This document shows, in pieces, positions 61,060-64,000 of a stretch of 64,000 nt of DNA (positions within the stretch are counted from its first letter, which is position 1; each line of letters opens with the position of its first letter). Both the position numbers and the translations under genes were made by a program. The stretch lies in the NCBI GenBank assembly GCA_963698435.1, contig CAVOQV010000007.1:62001-126000 (forward strand). The letters run 5' to 3'. This DNA comes from Sva-07 sp963698435 (GTDB taxonomy: Bacteria; Actinomycetota; Acidimicrobiia; Acidimicrobiales; Ilumatobacteraceae). Under the pieces are notes generated by a model. That model was not told where the DNA came from. It searched no databases and saw only the letters and a program-made list of their open reading frames with translations.

Positions 61060-61941
61060 GTGAGCGACGAAACCGACGACGAGTTCGAGGGCGAGGCGGC
61101 CCTGCGGTCGGGCTTCGTCACGTTTGTGGGACGGCCGAATGTGGGCAAGTCGTCGCTCGTCAACGCGATCTGCGGCCGCAAGATCAGCATCGTGTCCGAC
61201 AAGCCTCAGACGACTCGGCATCGGATCATGGGGGTGTTGACCCGTCCCGGGTCGCAGCTCGTGTTCGTCGACACGCCAGGTCTGCACAAGCCGGTCACCG
61301 CTCTGGGAGAACGGGTGAACGCCACTGCGCTCGACAGTGTCGGAGATGTCGACGTCACGTGTCTGGTGCTCGACGCGACTCACGCGTTCGGCAAGGGTGA
61401 TCGTTGGGTTGCCGACCGTCTCGACGTCGCGAACTCGATCGTGATCGTCAACAAGATCGATGTCGCCAGCCGCAAACAGGTGCTGGCAATGCTCGGCGCC
61501 GCGAGTGAACTGGGAGCCGACGCGTACTTCCCGGTCTCGGCCGTCACGGGCGAAGGCATCGGTCCGCTCGTGGCGGAGCTGACCGAGCGCATGCCGGACG
61601 GACCGCGTTACTTCCCTGACGACGAAGTGTCCGACCTGCCCGAAGAGCGGTGGGTGGCCGAACTCGTTCGCGAGCAGCTGCTCGCCGTCACCCGCGACGA
61701 ACTCCCGTATTCGATTGCGACGCAGGTCGTCGAGTGGGAGTGGCCTCGGATCCGCGTCGACATCGTCGTCGAACGCGACAGCCAGAAGGGGATGGTCATC
61801 GGCAAGGGCGGGCAGATCCTCAAGCAGGTCGGCGAGCGCGCTCGTGCCCAGTTGCCCGAGGGCGTCTATCTCGAGCTGCGGGTGAAGGTCGACAAGGACT
61901 GGCAGCGCCGTCCCGATCGCGTCGAGCGCCTCGGGTACTGA
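61060..61941 (+). CDS. era: GTPase Era
   Basis: 293 residues from a GTG at 61060. G1 'GRPNVGKSSLVNAI', G2 'TRHRIMGV', G3 'DTPG', G4 'NKID', and the C-terminal KH domain 'VIGKGGQILKQVGERARAQL' followed by 'VYLELRVKVDKDWQRRP' (Era has L-x-V-x-V-x-x-x-W) identify it clearly. Era assists 30S maturation by binding 16S rRNA. It is an essential core gene, so this end of the window is ordinary chromosome. Confidence 0.97.
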   Translation: MSDETDDEFEGEAALRSGFVTFVGRPNVGKSSLVNAICGRKISIVSDKPQTTRHRIMGVLTRPGSQLVFVDTPGLHKPVTALGERVNATALDSVGDVDVTCLVLDATHAFGKGDRWVADRLDVANSIVIVNKIDVASRKQVLAMLGAASELGADAYFPVSAVTGEGIGPLVAELTERMPDGPRYFPDDEVSDLPEERWVAELVREQLLAVTRDELPYSIATQVVEWEWPRIRVDIVVERDSQKGMVIGKGGQILKQVGERARAQLPEGVYLELRVKVDKDWQRRPDRVERLGY

Positions 61942-61977
61942 GCGCCGGCCTGCGTCCCGGGGGCCCGGTGGCCGGGG

Positions 61978-62715
61978 TCAGGGGCCGACGACGGATGCGT
62001 CGGGCGCCTCGAGGGTGGAGCCGGCGCCGGCGTCGGGCGCCAACGTCGTGGAGGCAACGGCTGGAGGAGGGCTCGCGAGGAGAACGACGTAGTCGTCGTA
62101 GGACAACGGCTCGCCGACGTCGGACAGCAGGCTGTTTCCCTTCTTGACCGAGATCAGCTCGCCGTCGATGCTGAAGTTGACCAGGCCGACCCGACGGAGA
62201 CTGCTGATCATCGTCATCACGATCTGGCCGATCGCCTCGGTCTGCTGGCTGCTCGGAATGCGGCTGAAGGTGGCGGCGTCGAGATCGACGGTGAGCACCG
62301 CTCGTGATTCGCTCGAACTCTTGATCAGGCCCTCGTCGATCAGCGACTCGAGTGAGACATCGGGCGGCGGACCCGCCTCCAGGATGTCGGCGATCTGGTC
62401 GGCGGCGAACGGTGGGGGAAGGTCGACGACGACCGGCTGCAGACGTCCCCGAGTCGTGAGGAAGTAGAACTCGGCAGGCTCGAGACGGACGATGGTGGTC
62501 GTGCTCGCGATGGTGTCCGGTGCGACGGGCAAGGTGGTCGTGGTGGTGGTGGTCGAGGTCGTGGTCGTCGAGGTCGCGTCGAGACCGAAGGGGTCTTCCC
62601 CCGGCGGGATCACGGCGAAGCTGTCCTCGCCGGTCGGAACGCCGCATGCGCCGCCGACGGCCGCCGCCGCAACCGCAGCCCCGGCCACCATCGTCCGCCA
62701 GCTTCTCGACATCAT
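61978..62715 (-). CDS. GerMN-domain lipoprotein (LpqB-like, short)
   Basis: 245 residues from the ATG at 62715, overlapping the kinase stop in an ATGA. Lipobox '...VGGAC' then G-V-P-T-G, a Thr-rich linker, then the GerMN domain 'FYFLTTRGRLQPVVVDLP' to 'GNSLLSDVGEPLSYDDYVVLLASP'. In actinobacteria LpqB lies after mtrAB and is much longer, with a C-terminal beta-propeller that is absent here. This looks like an LpqB equivalent reduced to the GerMN part. Its C-terminal tail is Ala/Pro/Thr-rich. Confidence 0.8.
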   Translation of the reverse strand: MMSRSWRTMVAGAAVAAAAVGGACGVPTGEDSFAVIPPGEDPFGLDATSTTTTSTTTTTTTLPVAPDTIASTTTIVRLEPAEFYFLTTRGRLQPVVVDLPPPFAADQIADILEAGPPPDVSLESLIDEGLIKSSSESRAVLTVDLDAATFSRIPSSQQTEAIGQIVMTMISSLRRVGLVNFSIDGELISVKKGNSLLSDVGEPLSYDDYVVLLASPPPAVASTTLAPDAGAGSTLEAPDASVVGP

Positions 62716-64000
62716 GTGGCTGGGACCTCCTCGACCACGCGCTCGGGCAGTTCGACCACGAAACGCGCGCCCCGCCGACTCGGTCCTGCACCCACGCGGT
62801 GCCTCCCATGGCAGCGGTGTGCTCCGCGACGAGTGCGAGGCCGAGCCCCGTGCCGATGCGGTGGCGCGCCGCCGAGCCGCGTGCGAATCGTTCGAAGATG
62901 CGCTCCCGTTCACCCTGGGCGACGCCCGGACCGCCGTCTTCGACGGCGAGGCGGAACCGTCCCGGCGCTGCTGCGGTCAGTTCGATCCGGAGGGGCCCTC
63001 CACCGTGATTCCGGGCGTTCTCGAGCAAGTTGCCGAGAATACGCTCGAATCTCACCTTGTCGAGCGCGACCTCGTCCGGTGTGCCGCTGACTGCCACGAT
63101 GGGTACGTCGGGTTCACCGAACCGGGCCGCCACCCGCTGCGTCAGATCGACGAGCGAGACATCTTCGATGTTCAGATCCGTTGCCCCGGCATCGAGCCGC
63201 GCGAGTTCCAGCAGGTCGATCACCATGCTGTCGAACCTGCGCACCTGGTCGACGACGACGTCGAGGGCCTGCTGAGTCCGCTCCGGGAGTTCGTCACGCC
63301 GCCCGTCGAGGACCTCGACCGCGGCGGTGAGGGCCGTGATCGGCGACCGCAGCTCGTGGCTGACGTCGGACGCGAAGCGAGCCTCCCGCTCGATGCGGGC
63401 CTGGACGGCGTCGGCCATGTCGTTGAACGATCCGGCGAGTCGGTCGAGGTCCGGGTCGGATTCCGTGGCGAGGCGCGTGTCGAGTCCGCCCGATGCGATG
63501 TCGGCAGCGGCGTCGGCCACCTGGCTCAGTGGCCGGAGCAAACGCCGGCTGGTGGCCAGCCCGAACAGGGTGGCGAGTACCACCGTGCCGAGCGCTCCGA
63601 GCAACAGCGCCGTGAGGATCGCTGTCAGAGTCGACGAGGTCTCGGCGAGCGGGAACGCCTCGAAATAGCCGGTGTCGTACTCGGCGATGTACACGCCCAC
63701 GGTGACGTAGTCGGATCCGTCGATCGTGGCGTTCTCGAGCGCGCTCGTGCGGCCGCGGACGCTGTCGACGAGTCGTTCGGAGAAGTCGGTGATCGGGTGG
63801 AGCACGCTCGTACTCGCTCGCGGGGCGGTCGGGTCGCCTGAGCTGAGTACGGCGAACCCGTCGTTGTCGGTGCGAAGTACGTCGTCGAAGTACACACCGA
63901 TGGCGGCAGGGTCGACGGTCAACTGTTCGCGTACGAGATCGGCGTTCGCGAACGCTTGCTGTTGCGCGGCGTTCTGATCCTCGTCGAGCAGGTTGTTTCG
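62712..64000 (-). pseudogene. mtrB: MtrB-like sensor histidine kinase, C-terminal frameshift, N-terminus off the window
   Basis: The visible part opens with an extracellular sensor region, then one TM segment ('LTAILTALLLGALGTVVLA'), HAMP, and kinase: H-box 'ASDVSHELRSPITAL', N-box 'RILGNLLENARNHGG', G1 'EDGGPGV', G2 'GTGLGLALVAEH'. The frame is lost after 'WVQDRVGGAR': the frame two bases on continues F-V-V-E-L-P-E-R to a stop at 62712 that overlaps the lipoprotein start. Two extra bases in the CG run at 62764-62770 explain this. As given, the frame runs on without meaning for a long way. The mtrB identity comes from architecture and from the neighbouring LpqB-like gene. Confidence 0.75.

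Overview
The window is high-GC DNA of actinobacterial type. Genes are closely packed with many 1-4 bp start/stop overlaps and frequent GTG starts. F420-style enzymes are abundant: three LLM-family, three PPOX-family and one DDN-family gene. An mtrB-like kinase/GerMN-lipoprotein pair, a cell-wall sorting signal protein and a WS/DGAT-like acyltransferase are also present. The mix of Rieske oxygenases, P450s, SDRs and DUF35/thiolase pairs suggests Acidimicrobiia (Ilumatobacter-like); this is an inference from gene content, not a placement. I saw no rRNA, tRNA, CRISPR array, insertion sequence or phage gene.

Layout. 1-6.8 kb: two Rieske oxygenases, a PPOX protein, a PEP-utilising-domain enzyme, two further small F420-type proteins and an acyl-CoA ligase. 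6.9-15.8 kb (minus strand): a long run containing SDR, ThuA-like protein, TetR, DUF35 protein, thiolase-fold protein, E1alpha, E1beta, AcoX-like kinase, E2 and VOC protein. 15.9-21.9 kb (plus): SnoaL-like protein, four SDRs, a TetR and a P450. 22-31.7 kb: a frameshifted sugar-phosphate-isomerase-like gene, a cNMP-binding protein, a P450, PPOX, nitroreductase, acyl-CoA dehydrogenase, dienelactone hydrolase, enoyl-CoA hydratase, LLM enzyme and a third Rieske oxygenase. 31.8-41.6 kb: HAD, ABM, alcohol dehydrogenase, SDRs and a complete branched-chain-type ABC transporter, with its permease region frameshifted. 41.8-46.2 kb (minus): molybdopterin oxidoreductase, fourth Rieske oxygenase and a carboxymuconolactone-decarboxylase-family protein with an in-frame TGA. 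46.3-53.2 kb: two LLM enzymes, P450, SDR, then a B12 acyl-CoA mutase of two subunits with a MarR. 53.3-57.3 kb: sugar-type ABC transporter. 57.4-64 kb: lipase-like hydrolase, WS/DGAT-like protein, LPXTG protein, MaoC dehydratase, Era, GerMN lipoprotein and MtrB-like kinase. The last part looks like core chromosome.

How it fits together. Most of the window reads as catabolic modules for hydrophobic or (alicyclic) carboxylic compounds: uptake by ABC transporters, oxygenation by Rieske and P450 enzymes, SDR oxidation, CoA activation, beta-oxidation-like steps, thiolase or retro-aldolase cleavage, and oxidative decarboxylation or acyl-CoA rearrangement. No substrate can be named from sequence alone.

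Most notable: (i) a candidate selenoprotein at 42230-42736, with a TGA at the second Cys of a CxxC motif followed by a hairpin fitting the bacterial SECIS pattern; (ii) a family of seven ~40-bp palindromic intergenic repeats at four loci, with compensatory changes in the stems; (iii) an acyl-CoA mutase carrying Phe/Gln at the two substrate-specificity positions (isobutyryl-CoA-mutase type); (iv) a WS/DGAT protein without its HHxxxDG motif; (v) frameshifts in three genes, all best explained by small insertions, which may be real decay or assembly error.
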